A DNA stretch of 64,000 nt. Source: Nocardioides allogilvus. GTDB taxonomy: Bacteria; Actinomycetota; Actinomycetes; Propionibacteriales; Nocardioidaceae. The translations under genes were made by a program, and so were the position numbers. Positions 19,291 to 31,770 of this stretch are shown one piece after another. The notes below the pieces were generated by a model that searched no databases, had not been told where the DNA came from, and worked only from the letters and a program-made list of their open reading frames with translations. The stretch covers positions 49,613-113,612 of the forward strand of contig NZ_PZYX01000013.1 in NCBI RefSeq assembly GCF_003047285.1, read 5' to 3'. Position 1 is the first letter of the stretch; each line of letters begins with the position of its first letter.

Positions 19291-20241
19291 ATGTCGTCTG
19301 CGCCCGGTCCCTACCCCGCCCCCGTCGGCCAGACCGCCCGCCGGTTGGAGTGGTCGTTCCTGCCGCCCAACCTGCGCGCCTTCATCGAGCGCAAGTGCGG
19401 CTCCCCCGTGGTCGAGGCGATCTCCCAGACGTCCGGCTTCACGCCGGGCTTCGCCAGCGTGCTGGTGTGCGCGGACGGCTCGCGCCACTTCGTGAAGGCC
19501 GCCTCGGTCAAGGCCCAGCGACTCTTCGCCGACTCCTACCGCGAGGAGGCGCGCAAGCTCGCGGCCCTTCCTCCCGGCGTGCCCAGCCCGCGGCTGCTCT
19601 GGCACCTCGACGACGACTGGGTCGCGCTCGGCATCGAGTACGTCGAGGGGCGCGCACCGCACCGGCCCTGGCGCTCGGAGGACCTCGAGTCCGCCCTCGA
19701 CGCCCTCGAGGTCGTCGCCGACCGGCTCACGCCGCCCCCGGCCGGACTGGTGCTGGACAGCGCCGAGGACGACTTCAAGCCCCTCGTCGCCATGTGGGAC
19801 CACGTCGTGGCGACCCGGCCCGACCTGCCCCACGCCGAGGAGGCGGCGGCGCTCGCGGCCGGCTACGCCGAGGTGGTCGGGGGCGACACGCTCGTCCACA
19901 CCGACATCCGCGACGACAACCTGCTCCTCGACGCCGAGGGGAAGGTGTGGATCTGCGACTGGAACTGGCCGATCGTCGGGGCCGCGTGGATCGACACCCT
20001 CTTCACCCTGGTCGGCCCGCGCGGCGACGGCCTCGACGTGGAGTCGGTGCTGGCCGCTCGCTCGCTGACACGCGACGTACCGGCCGAATCGATCGACCGC
20101 GTCCTGGCGCTCCTCACGGGCTACTTCCTCAAGTCCGCCGATGACCCGGTGCCGCCCACCTCACCGTTCATGCGCGACCACCAGCGCTGGCAGGGCGAGG
20201 TCTGCTGGCACTGGCTGTGCGAGCGCCGGGGCTGGGCGTGA
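19291..20241 (+). CDS. Aminoglycoside phosphotransferase (APH)-fold kinase-like protein
   Basis: A 316-residue protein of the APH/protein-kinase-like fold. The catalytic Brenner motif HTDIRDDNLL (H-x-D-x4-N) and a CDWNW metal-binding site are present, as in APH enzymes. The N-terminal lobe includes HFVKAASVKAQ. Members act on aminoglycosides, choline, macrolides or unknown metabolites; nothing here points to antibiotic resistance. RBS GGGAGGA lies about 8 nt before the ATG. It is divergent from the GNAT gene. Confidence 0.85.
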   Translation: MSSAPGPYPAPVGQTARRLEWSFLPPNLRAFIERKCGSPVVEAISQTSGFTPGFASVLVCADGSRHFVKAASVKAQRLFADSYREEARKLAALPPGVPSPRLLWHLDDDWVALGIEYVEGRAPHRPWRSEDLESALDALEVVADRLTPPPAGLVLDSAEDDFKPLVAMWDHVVATRPDLPHAEEAAALAAGYAEVVGGDTLVHTDIRDDNLLLDAEGKVWICDWNWPIVGAAWIDTLFTLVGPRGDGLDVESVLAARSLTRDVPAESIDRVLALLTGYFLKSADDPVPPTSPFMRDHQRWQGEVCWHWLCERRGWA

Positions 20242-20258
20242 GTCGTCATCGACTCGAT

Positions 20259-20288
20259 TTGGGTGGTCGGGCGCCTCGGCAGTAGTCT
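20259..20288 (+). promoter_or_regulatory. Possible promoter of rpsT
   Basis: TTGGGT (20259-20264) and TAGTCT (20283-20288) are separated by 18 nt, about 95 nt upstream of the rpsT start. A ribosomal protein gene here needs its own promoter because the upstream gene is unrelated. Confidence 0.45.
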
Positions 20289-20382
20289 TTCTCCTTGCAT
20301 GTCCGGCGCCCAGCCCTGTCAAGGGTTTGTCGGCAGCCGACACACAGACTTTCCCTGACCAGCAACGAGCAAAGGTTCTCCT

Positions 20383-20643
20383 GTGGCCAACATCAAGTCC
20401 CAGATCAAGCGCAACAAGCAGAACGAGAAGGCGCGCGAGCGCAACAAGGCCGTGAAGACGGGCCTGAAGACCGCGGTGCGCAAGTTCCGCGAGGCCGTCG
20501 CCGCGGGCGACAAGGACACCGCCGTCGTCGCGGGCCGTGACGCCGCCAAGAAGCTGGACAAGGCCGCCTCCAAGGGCGTCATCCACAAGAACCAGGCTGC
20601 GAACCGCAAGTCGTCGATCGCGAAGCAGTCCGCCGCTCTCTGA
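20383..20643 (+). CDS. rpsT: 30S ribosomal protein S20
   Basis: An 86-residue 30S protein that binds 16S rRNA early in assembly. It is strongly basic, with Lys/Arg-rich helices ([32 protein letters not shown]). Length and sequence match bacterial S20. The start codon is GTG. It stands alone, with a probable promoter and a terminator-like hairpin. Confidence 0.98.
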   Translation: MANIKSQIKRNKQNEKARERNKAVKTGLKTAVRKFREAVAAGDKDTAVVAGRDAAKKLDKAASKGVIHKNQAANRKSSIAKQSAAL

Positions 20644-20657
20644 TCTTCTGACTCGTT

Positions 20658-20682
20658 CGCCCCGTCGCACTGCGGCGGGGCG
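20658..20682 (+). terminator. Intrinsic terminator after rpsT
   Basis: An 11-bp stem (20658-20668 with 20672-20682, one T-G pair) with a 3-nt loop lies 15 nt past the rpsT stop. A loose T-rich tract follows. Confidence 0.8.
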
Positions 20683-20717
20683 TTCGTGCATTTTCAGTGC
20701 GCCGCGCGCGGAGCGGG

Positions 20718-21704
20718 TCAGCGCTTGCTGCGCAGGTCGGCGACGGTGAGCACCAACCGCTCGAGGGTGTACGCCGCGTCGTGGGCCTGGCCCTTGATGT
20801 CGGCGTCCGCCACTGCGACCGCACGGACCGCGGCCGAGATCCCGTCGGGGGTCCACGCGCGGGACTGGTCACGGACCTGCCGGACCTTCCACGGGGGCAC
20901 GCCCAGGTCACGGGCGAGGTCGCCCTCGCGCTGGCCGTTGGGGGCACCGAGGAACCGGGCGATGCTGCGCGCCGAGCCGGCCATCGCCGAGGTGACCAGC
21001 ACGGAGGCGGTGCCGCCGTCCATCGCCCAGCGCAGCGCCTCGAGCGCCTGGGCCTTGCGGCCGGCGAACGCGGCGTCGGCCACCGCGAAGGACTTGGCTT
21101 CGGCGCGGCCGCCGAAGTAGCGCTGGACCTTGTCGACGGTGAGCTGCTCGCCGGGGAAGTCGTTGGTCAGCTGGTGGGCCGCAGCGGCGAGCGAGCGCAG
21201 GTCGCCCCCGACCGCCGTCACCAGGAAGGCCGCGGCGTCGCCGGCGATCTTCGCGCCGTGACCGGCCACCTCGGCGCTCACGAAGCTCGTCAGGTCGGAG
21301 GCCTTGATCTCCTGCGACTTCACCTCGGTGACCGACGCGAGCTTGCGCAGCTTGGTCAGCAGGCCGCTGCCGCGCGGCCCGCCGCCGTGCACCAGCACCA
21401 GCGCGATGTCCTCGGCCGGCGCTGCGCCGTAGGAGAGGATCCCGTCGTAGCAGTCGTCGGGCAGCCCCTCGAGACCGCGCACGATGACGCAGCGGGTCGA
21501 GGAGAACAGCGACGGGGCAGCCATCTCCCCCAGGCTCGCCAGCGTCAGGTCGGAGGCCTCGGAGTCGGCGATCTCGGCCTCGGTGTCGAAGGTCTTCACG
21601 GCCGCCCGCACACCGGCGACGGTGCGCTCGCTGAGGAACTCCTCCTTGCCGGTGACGAGGATGATCCGGCCGAGGACCTGCGCTGCGGTGGGGGTGGAAG
21701 CCAT
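20718..21704 (-). CDS. holA: DNA polymerase III subunit delta
   Basis: A 328-residue clamp-loader subunit that opens the beta clamp. Start and order match the family: an N-terminal AAA+-like domain (LVTGKEEFLSERTV), the LRSLAAAAHQLTNDFPGEQLTVDKVQRYFGG stretch, and the C-terminal collar domain ending in LERLVLTVADLRSK. It is the third gene of comEA-comEC-holA, 12 nt after comEC, as in many actinobacteria. Confidence 0.96.
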   Translation of the reverse strand: MASTPTAAQVLGRIILVTGKEEFLSERTVAGVRAAVKTFDTEAEIADSEASDLTLASLGEMAAPSLFSSTRCVIVRGLEGLPDDCYDGILSYGAAPAEDIALVLVHGGGPRGSGLLTKLRKLASVTEVKSQEIKASDLTSFVSAEVAGHGAKIAGDAAAFLVTAVGGDLRSLAAAAHQLTNDFPGEQLTVDKVQRYFGGRAEAKSFAVADAAFAGRKAQALEALRWAMDGGTASVLVTSAMAGSARSIARFLGAPNGQREGDLARDLGVPPWKVRQVRDQSRAWTPDGISAAVRAVAVADADIKGQAHDAAYTLERLVLTVADLRSKR

Positions 21705-21716
21705 GGTGGGGCAACC

Positions 21717-23984
21717 CTAGCCGCGACCGCGGACAGCGATCCCGTCGTCCGTCGCGAGCACCAGCACGTCGCCGTCGAGATCCGTGCGGCGGACGACCGC
21801 ACCGGTCTGGGTCAGCGCCGTCACCACGCCCGGATCGGGGTGGCCGTAGTCGTTGTCGGCGCCCACCGAGACCAGCGCCAGCCGAGCCCGGAGCCCGGTG
21901 AGGAAGTCGAGGTCCTGGTGCCGGCTGCCGTGGTGCGGCACCTTCAGCACGTCGACGGCCAGGTCGGGGAGGGTACGGCGCAGCGCGAGCTGTCCCGGAG
22001 GCTCGATGTCGCCCGTGAGCAGGATGCGCACGCCGCCGACCTGCGCCAGCAGCACCACGCTGGCGTCGTTGGCCGCACTGCCGTCACCGACGCCGGCGGT
22101 GGGCGCGCCCGGCAGCGGCCACAGTGTCTGCAGCCTCACCGCCCCCACCTCACGGGTGAGGCCGTAGGCCGCGACCACCGGCGGCGCAGCCAGGGTGCGC
22201 CCGACGGCAGCGGCACCCTGGGGCGGGTCGACCATCGAGGTCACGTCGACCTCGCCGACCGTGCGGTCCTCCAGCACCCCGGACAACCCGTCGACGTGGT
22301 CGGCGTGGAAGTGCGTGAGCACCACGAGCGGCACGTGCGTGATCTCGAGCCGGTCGAGGCAGCGATCGATGAGCTCCGGGTCCGGACCGGCGTCGACGAC
22401 CACTCCCGCTCCCGCCCCGGCGTTGAGCACCAGGGCGTCGCCCTGGCCGACGTCGCACATGGCCAGCACCCAGCCGGCGGTCGGCCAGCCCGGGGTCGGT
22501 GGCCGCGTCAGCACCGTCACGACCAGCAGCACCGAGCAACCGACCCCCGTGACCGGCGATCTCAGCAGGCGCGGTGCGGACACGACCACGGCGACGCACC
22601 CGAGCGTGACGACCGCCAGCGCCACCGGACCGGTCCCCCACTCGACGGCCGCCGTCGGCAGGGCCGCTCCACGCTGGGCCACCACCACGATCCACGACAC
22701 GGACCAGGCCGCGGGAGCGGCCACCACCTGCCCGAGCGGGGTCCACAGGAGGCCCACGAGCCCGCCCGCCAGGCCGAGGACCGTCGCGGGCGCGACCGCC
22801 GGCGCGGCCAGCAGGTTGGCGATCACCGCGACCAGGCTGATCTGTCCCGAGATCGCCGTGACGACGGGGGTGCACGCGACCTGGGCCGCCAGCGGCACCG
22901 AGACCGCCTCCGCCACCCAGCGGGGCAGCCAGCGGGTCATGGCGTCTCGCCACGTCGGCGCCAGGAACAGGATCCCGCCGGTCGCCAGCACCGACAGCGC
23001 GAACCCGGCGGTCACCGCCAGCCCCGGATCGACGAGCAGCAGCGCGAACACGGCGGCGCCCAGGCACCGCGTGCCGCGCTCGCGGCCGTTGCTCCCCATG
23101 CCGATCAACGCCACCGTGCCCATCGCCGCCGCCCTGACCACGCTGGGCTCGGTCCGCGCGATCAGCACGAAGCCGACGATGCCGAGAGCCGCGAGGGCGT
23201 AGGTCCACCGGCCCCGCACACCGCACCACCGCCCGACGATCAGCAGGAAGCCCACGAGCAACGTCAGGTTGGTGCCGGAGACCGCGAGCAGGTGGGTCAG
23301 CCCGGTGGTGCGGAAGTCCTCGGCCAGCGCCGGATCCAGGCCGCTGTCGTCGCCCACCACCAGCGACGGCACCAGCTCGCGCGCGTGCTCGCCCCGCGGC
23401 GCCACGGACTCGCGGATCGAGGTGCGAACGGCGGCCGCCGCCCGCCACCAGGCGTCGGGCCCGGACTCCACGACAGGTGGCCCGCGCACCGACAGGACGC
23501 CCAGCACCGCCGCACCATGGCCGTCGTCGGGCGCCAGCCGGCCCGACACCCGCACCTCCGAGCCGAGGCGCACCGCCAGCCATGCGTCGTCGGCCAGCAG
23601 CACCACCGGCGCCCTCAGGGAGTACGTCGCCCCGCGGCCGGTCACGTGCGTGAGCGTCCCCCGGACCACCACGAGATCGCCGAACCGCCCGGCCACGGCG
23701 CGCGGGTCGCTCGTGATCGAGACCCGCGCGGACACGACCGCGCGCTGCGCCACCAGGTCGGCCACCGGGCCGGTCCCGAAGGGCGCCACCCGCAGCGTCG
23801 CCACGGCGACGACGGCCAGGGCTGCGATCGCGCACGCCAGCGCCGGCCAGGACCGGGCGCAGGCGGCCACCCCGAGCGCCAGCAGGGCCAGCGCGAGGCT
23901 CAGCCAGGCGGGCAGTCCCGCGGCAGCCAGTCCTCCCGACCAGGCGCCGACCCCCAGCAACGGCAGCCGAAGGTCTCGCACCAC
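21717..23984 (-). CDS. comEC: ComEC/Rec2 DNA-uptake membrane protein
   Basis: Channel for single-stranded DNA import during transformation, in the cytoplasmic membrane; 755 residues. It has a DUF4131-like N-terminus (WLSLALALLALGVAACARSW). A competence domain of several membrane helices follows (LTHLLAVSGTNLTLLVGFLL). The C-terminal MBL-like domain carries LTHFHADHVDGLSG and VLKVPHHGSRHQDL. The start is GTG 4 nt after comEA, and GAGGAGG abuts it, so the GTG one codon later (23981) is also possible. Presence of the locus does not prove natural competence. Confidence 0.95.
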   Translation of the reverse strand: MVRDLRLPLLGVGAWSGGLAAAGLPAWLSLALALLALGVAACARSWPALACAIAALAVVAVATLRVAPFGTGPVADLVAQRAVVSARVSITSDPRAVAGRFGDLVVVRGTLTHVTGRGATYSLRAPVVLLADDAWLAVRLGSEVRVSGRLAPDDGHGAAVLGVLSVRGPPVVESGPDAWWRAAAAVRTSIRESVAPRGEHARELVPSLVVGDDSGLDPALAEDFRTTGLTHLLAVSGTNLTLLVGFLLIVGRWCGVRGRWTYALAALGIVGFVLIARTEPSVVRAAAMGTVALIGMGSNGRERGTRCLGAAVFALLLVDPGLAVTAGFALSVLATGGILFLAPTWRDAMTRWLPRWVAEAVSVPLAAQVACTPVVTAISGQISLVAVIANLLAAPAVAPATVLGLAGGLVGLLWTPLGQVVAAPAAWSVSWIVVVAQRGAALPTAAVEWGTGPVALAVVTLGCVAVVVSAPRLLRSPVTGVGCSVLLVVTVLTRPPTPGWPTAGWVLAMCDVGQGDALVLNAGAGAGVVVDAGPDPELIDRCLDRLEITHVPLVVLTHFHADHVDGLSGVLEDRTVGEVDVTSMVDPPQGAAAVGRTLAAPPVVAAYGLTREVGAVRLQTLWPLPGAPTAGVGDGSAANDASVVLLAQVGGVRILLTGDIEPPGQLALRRTLPDLAVDVLKVPHHGSRHQDLDFLTGLRARLALVSVGADNDYGHPDPGVVTALTQTGAVVRRTDLDGDVLVLATDDGIAVRGRG

Positions 23985-23988
23985 CTCC

Positions 23989-24882
23989 TCAGATCGTCAC
24001 GTGCGGGGCGATCTCGGCCAGGGTCGCGTCACCGATGCCGTCCACCTCGAGCAGCTCCTCCACCGCGGTGAAGCCGCCGTGCTCGGTGCGCCACGACACG
24101 ATCGCCCCGGCCGTCACCGGCCCCACCCCGGGCAGCGTCTCCAGCGTCACGGGGTCGGCGGTGTTGAGGTTGACCAGCGGCCCCGTCTGCCCGGGACCGG
24201 GTGTCGCCCCCAACGAGCCGACCACGCCCGCCGGGACCGGCAGTCCGACGAGGATCTGCTCCCCGTCCACCAGCGGTCGGGCCAGGTTGAGCGAGGCAAG
24301 GTCGACGCCTCGCCGTGCCCCACCGGCGGCCTCCACCGCGTCGACCACCCGCGAGCCCGGCGGCAGCACAGCGATGCCGGGGCTGCGCACCTTGCCGGCC
24401 ACGTCCACGGTCACCTCGGCCGGCCCGGTCGCCGTCCCCGTCGCCGTCCCGGTGGCCGGCCCCGGTGGGATCGACGCCGGCGATCCGGGCGGGACCGGGG
24501 ACGTGCTCACGAGCGGCTCGCTGACCGGAGCCAGCGCCGGCACCGGTTCGGGATCGGAGCGAACGGCCAGCCACGATGCCACCGCGACGGCCACCGCGAC
24601 CACGATCGAGATGACCGCGACGTGGGCGCCCGTGAGGTGGAGCCGCGACACCAGGCCGTGGACCGGACCCCGGGAGGAGTGCCGCCCCGGGACGGGGACC
24701 AGGGGCACCTCGCCGAGGTCCGGCGGCGGCTCCGGGTGCAGGCCGCGCAGCTGGGTGTGGCGGTGAGCGACCGGCGGGTCGCGGCGGACCGCCGCGAGCT
24801 CGGCACTGAGCGTGGCGAGGCGGCGCGACACGGCCTCGGCGTGCTCGTCGCTGGTGGTGCTCCGCGGGTGGAGTGGGCGCAT
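23989..24882 (-). CDS. comEA: ComEA family helix-hairpin-helix DNA-binding protein
   Basis: A membrane-anchored DNA receptor for competence, 297 residues. The N-terminal cytoplasmic part is Pro-rich, then a single membrane helix (VAVISIVVAVAVAVASWLAV), a Pro/Ser/Thr linker with an ATGTATGTATG repeat, an SLBB domain (VTVDVAGKVRSPGIAVLPPG), and two helix-hairpin-helix motifs at the C-terminus (LNTADPVTLETLPGVGPVTA, VEELLEVDGIGDATL). It is first in the comEA-comEC-holA operon. A TAGGTT box (24889-24894) is 6 nt before the ATG, implying leaderless transcription. Confidence 0.95.
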   Translation of the reverse strand: MRPLHPRSTTSDEHAEAVSRRLATLSAELAAVRRDPPVAHRHTQLRGLHPEPPPDLGEVPLVPVPGRHSSRGPVHGLVSRLHLTGAHVAVISIVVAVAVAVASWLAVRSDPEPVPALAPVSEPLVSTSPVPPGSPASIPPGPATGTATGTATGPAEVTVDVAGKVRSPGIAVLPPGSRVVDAVEAAGGARRGVDLASLNLARPLVDGEQILVGLPVPAGVVGSLGATPGPGQTGPLVNLNTADPVTLETLPGVGPVTAGAIVSWRTEHGGFTAVEELLEVDGIGDATLAEIAPHVTI

Positions 24883-24994
24883 GCGACGAACCTAGGAAGC
24901 AGCGCCGCTGCTCGCCACCTGCCCGACGTCAGCCTGTGGACAACCCCGGCTCAGGACCCGTCATCCACAGGTCCAGCCGCATGAGTGGCCCGTC

Positions 24995-25855
24995 TCAACC
25001 CAGTCGCGGGGCCACGCACACCGCGACCATGCCGGGGCCGACGTGCGCACCGAGCACAGCGCCGAGCTCGCCGCACCAGATCTCGCGGCCCTCGAGGTTG
25101 TCGACCAGCCGGTCGGCCAGCTTCGAGGCCAGCTGCTCGGCACGCTCGGCGTTCGCGAGGTGGGCGACGTAGACGTCCACCGGCTCCTCCCCCGCTGCCT
25201 CGACCGCGAGGTCCTCCAAGCGCGCGAGCGCACGAGCGCCGGTGCGCACGCGCTCCAGGTTGGCGACCTTGCCGTCGGTGATGCTCAGCAGCGGCTTGAC
25301 CGACAACGCGCCACCGAGGATCGCCGCGGCGGCCCCGATCCGGCCGCCCCGGCGGAGGTACTCGAGGGTGTCGACGTAGAACAACGAGGTCGCCGAGGCT
25401 GCACGCTCGCGAGCCGCCTGTGCCGCCTCGGACGCGGACCCACCGGCGTCGACGGTGTCCGCAGCGGACAGGGCGGCGTAGCCGGTGGCGGCTCCGACCT
25501 GGCGGCTGTCCACGCACGTCACGGGCACCGAGACCTGGGCGGACGCCAGCTGGGCCGACTCGAAGGTGCCGCTCATGTCGCCGGAGATGTGGACCGAGAC
25601 GATCTCGTCCGCGCCCTCCCGCGCCAGTCGCTCGTAGACCTCGGCCATCGACGCCGGGTTGGGCCGCGACGTGCTGACGGGCACGAAGTCGGCGAGCGCC
25701 TGCGCCACGACGTCCGGGGTCGCGCCGTCGGCGCCCTCGTCGAGGACCTGGGCGCCGATCACGACCTGCAGGGGCACCACGACGATCCCCCGCGCGGCCG
25801 CCAGCTCGGGCGGGATGCTCGCGGTGGAGTCGGTGACGATCACGGTGCCGGACAC
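24995..25855 (-). CDS. DegV family fatty-acid-binding protein
   Basis: A 286-residue DegV protein. DegV domains bind a single fatty acid and feed it to fatty acid kinase in other phyla. The start VIVTDSTASIPPELA, then STSRPNPASMAEVYE, HISGDMSGTFESAQ and YVDTLEYLRRGGRIGAA are family hallmarks. I chose the GTG at 25855, since the longer frame crosses the neighbouring gene, and a TAGCCT (25863-25868) lies 7 nt upstream. No fatty acid kinase subunit is adjacent. Confidence 0.93.
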   Translation of the reverse strand: MSGTVIVTDSTASIPPELAAARGIVVVPLQVVIGAQVLDEGADGATPDVVAQALADFVPVSTSRPNPASMAEVYERLAREGADEIVSVHISGDMSGTFESAQLASAQVSVPVTCVDSRQVGAATGYAALSAADTVDAGGSASEAAQAARERAASATSLFYVDTLEYLRRGGRIGAAAAILGGALSVKPLLSITDGKVANLERVRTGARALARLEDLAVEAAGEEPVDVYVAHLANAERAEQLASKLADRLVDNLEGREIWCGELGAVLGAHVGPGMVAVCVAPRLG

Positions 25856-25919
25856 AACGCAGAGGCTAGTGGGTCCGAGATGGTTGCCGTGTGCACCGAC
25901 AGCCGGTTTGATGTGGGGG

Positions 25920-26801
25920 ATGTCCGATGCTATCGGGAGCTTCGCTGACGAACTGCGCCTTGCCATCGACCGCCGTGGCCTGGGGCTCGAGCGGATCCGC
26001 GACCACCTCGACCAACGCGGCGTCTCGGTGAGCGTCGCCACGTTGAGCTATTGGCAGTCCGGTCGCAGCCTGCCGGGACGCAAGGCCTCGATCGCCGCCA
26101 TCTCCCACCTCGAGGACGTGCTCGCCCTCGAGCGCGGCCACCTGCGCCGTACCCTCCCGCTCACGCGCGAACGACCCCGGCGCTGCGTCGTGCGCGACCT
26201 CGACGACCTGTGGCCGGACCCGGGCCATGCGGAGGTGCTGCACCGCCTCGACACCCGGTGGGACGCCGAGCTGGACCGGGTGACCCTGCACGACGTGCTC
26301 CGCCTCGGCGCAGATCGGCGCCAGCACAGCCTGACCGTCCGACAGGTGATGCGGGCCCGGTCCGACGGCCCCGACCGGCGCGTGGTGATGCACTGCCAGG
26401 ACGACATCTCGGTCGGGCTGCCCGAGTTCCGGGCGATCCAGGGATGCGAGCTCGGGCGGGTCGAGCGCAGCGTCGAGCACGGCGTCGCCGGCGCCGAGCT
26501 GCTCTTCCACCGGCCACTGGCGCGCGGCGAGACGGTCGTCGTGGAGTACGAGTTCGTGGCGCTGGACGTCGGTCCACTCGAGTCGGAGTACACCCGCCGG
26601 CTGCGGATGCCGATGCGCGAATACCTCCTCCAGGTCGAGTTCCACCCCGATGCGCTCCCCGCGACGGCGATCGCCTTCACCGACGACCACGAGTCGGTGA
26701 TCGACCTCGATCCGTCGCACCGAGGACACCTCGCCCACACCGACGCCACCCCCGGAACGACCGGCATCAGGTGGACCTGGGACGACGTCAACAACGGCTG
26801 A
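25920..26801 (+). CDS. Hypothetical HTH-like protein
   Basis: A 293-residue protein. The first about 65 residues look like an XRE-type helix-turn-helix (LERIRDHLDQ, SVATLSYWQSGRSLPGR). The remaining about 220 residues are a beta-rich domain with no match I can name (RLGADRRQHSLTVRQVM, ETVVVEYEFVALDVGP). No membrane segment. It precedes the secreted protease gene by 90 nt and is divergent from degV. Regulation of the protease is a guess from position only. Confidence 0.7.
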   Translation: MSDAIGSFADELRLAIDRRGLGLERIRDHLDQRGVSVSVATLSYWQSGRSLPGRKASIAAISHLEDVLALERGHLRRTLPLTRERPRRCVVRDLDDLWPDPGHAEVLHRLDTRWDAELDRVTLHDVLRLGADRRQHSLTVRQVMRARSDGPDRRVVMHCQDDISVGLPEFRAIQGCELGRVERSVEHGVAGAELLFHRPLARGETVVVEYEFVALDVGPLESEYTRRLRMPMREYLLQVEFHPDALPATAIAFTDDHESVIDLDPSHRGHLAHTDATPGTTGIRWTWDDVNNG

Positions 26802-26814
26802 GTTAACTGTTAAC
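26802..26814. promoter_or_regulatory. GTTAAC-T-GTTAAC palindromic element upstream of protease gene
   Basis: Two palindromic GTTAAC hexamers are separated by one T, 76 nt upstream of the protease start and immediately after the HTH gene's stop. The AT-rich palindrome stands out in GC-rich DNA and could be an operator. No regulator match can be named. Confidence 0.35.
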
Positions 26815-26890
26815 GAACGCTCTGCCCTTGCCGGGACGGGTGGTTGTTGCGCAAGGTCAGCGACGTCCATCTGTCTCGGAAGGAAACCCA

Positions 26891-28474
<1,584 letters not shown>

Positions 28475-28492
28475 TCACCCGGTAGCCCCCGC

Positions 28493-28535
28493 AACCGCTT
28501 CGTCGGACGTCCGCGTGACGTCCGACGGAGCGGTT
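28493..28535 (+). terminator. Strong intrinsic terminator after protease gene
   Basis: A 19-bp stem (28493-28511 with 28517-28535, one T-G pair) with a 5-nt loop is followed by TT. It lies between the convergent protease and leuS genes and could act in both directions. Confidence 0.88.
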
Positions 28536-28549
28536 TTGTGTGCGTGGGC

Positions 28550-31048
<2,499 letters not shown>

Positions 31049-31096
31049 GTGCCTACCGCCCTCGTGTGTTCCGGTTGCTGCTCGTGACATGAAAAA

Positions 31097-31115
31097 ACCC
31101 CTCGCATGGAGGGGT
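31097..31115 (-). terminator. Leader terminator (attenuator) upstream of leuS
   Basis: In the leftward transcript a 7-bp hairpin ACCCCTC/GAGGGGT with a 5-nt loop is followed by U6. It lies 30 nt downstream of the leader peptide stop and about 50 nt upstream of leuS, a textbook attenuator position. Confidence 0.85.
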
Positions 31116-31145
31116 AGCCGCGTGACGTTCCTGGGTGACAGGGAG

Positions 31146-31184
31146 TCAGCGCGGCTGGCCAAGAAGCAGGACCTGCGTGCTCAT
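31146..31184 (-). CDS. Leucine leader peptide of leuS (12 residues, leaderless)
   Basis: A 13-codon ORF reads [12 protein letters not shown] and stops. Three consecutive Leu codons (CTG CTT CTT) include two CTT, which is uncommon in this GC-rich genome. A TAACAT box (31191-31196) lies 6 nt upstream of its ATG, so the message probably starts at the AUG. A U-tailed terminator hairpin follows 30 nt after the stop. Together these predict ribosome stalling at Leu codons when Leu-tRNA is scarce, relieving termination ahead of leuS. It is too short for a gene finder. The prediction is from arrangement only; alternate antiterminator pairing was not computed. Confidence 0.75.
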   Translation of the reverse strand: MSTQVLLLGQPR

Positions 31185-31264
31185 GGGGCCATGTTAGCCC
31201 CGAAAGGACGCCGACGACGACCCGGTTGGAGCCGGGTCGCCGCCGTGGACGTTCGAGGACTGGA

Positions 31265-31651
31265 TCAGTGCACGAAGCTCGGCGTGAGCGGCGGGCTCCA
31301 CCACTCGCCGTTGTTGGCCTTGATCGCACCGAGGAGGTGCAGCACGAAGGCGAACACCAGCGCCACCGCGAAGGTGACGAAGCCGATCAGCACGAACATC
31401 AGCGGGATCGAGATCAGCAGCACGATGCCGGTGATGATCTGGACGTTGAGCGAGTTGGCGGCGTGCGCACGCACGAACGGGCCGCGGTCCTTGTAGATCA
31501 GGTAGATCACCAGCGACCCGACGAAGCCGAGGAGACCGGCCGAGAGCACCATCGCGACCAGCGGGACGCCGTGCGCGATCGCGCCCATCGTCCGCTCCTG
31601 ACCGGGCGAGATCGACTGCGGCTGCTGGGCATAGGGATTGGGTTGACTCAT
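31265..31651 (-). CDS. DUF4870 domain-containing membrane protein
   Basis: A 128-residue protein. After a short polar, Gln/Pro-rich N-terminus (about 1-25), four hydrophobic stretches follow (GVPLVAMVLSAGLLGFVG, LVIYLIYKDRGPFVRAHA, IITGIVLLISIPLMFVLIG, AVALVFAFVLHLLGAI). KDRGPFVRAHAANSLN is typical of DUF4870. A strong AAGGAGG site precedes the ATG at 31651. No function known. Confidence 0.87.
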   Translation of the reverse strand: MSQPNPYAQQPQSISPGQERTMGAIAHGVPLVAMVLSAGLLGFVGSLVIYLIYKDRGPFVRAHAANSLNVQIITGIVLLISIPLMFVLIGFVTFAVALVFAFVLHLLGAIKANNGEWWSPPLTPSFVH

Positions 31652-31770
31652 CTGGACCTCCTTGTGGTCTGTGGCCAACTCAACCACGGCGCCCGCCGTT
31701 TTCCATCCCGCTTCGGGGGTGCGTCAGGGTCGCCTCAGGGAGGAATTCGGGTCGACCCTCCAAGAACCCT

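Noticed and set aside
19291..20241. Aminoglycoside resistance gene
   Set aside because: Only the general APH kinase motifs are present; no specific resistance family features or mobile context.
20697..24071. 1124-codon + strand open frame
   Set aside because: Antisense of holA and comEC; composition is dominated by His, Arg, Gly and Gln in a shadow pattern.
24400..24470. Tandem repeat or CRISPR-like array in comEA
   Set aside because: It is a short GTGTATGTATG-coding repeat in the proline-rich linker, not spaced direct repeats.
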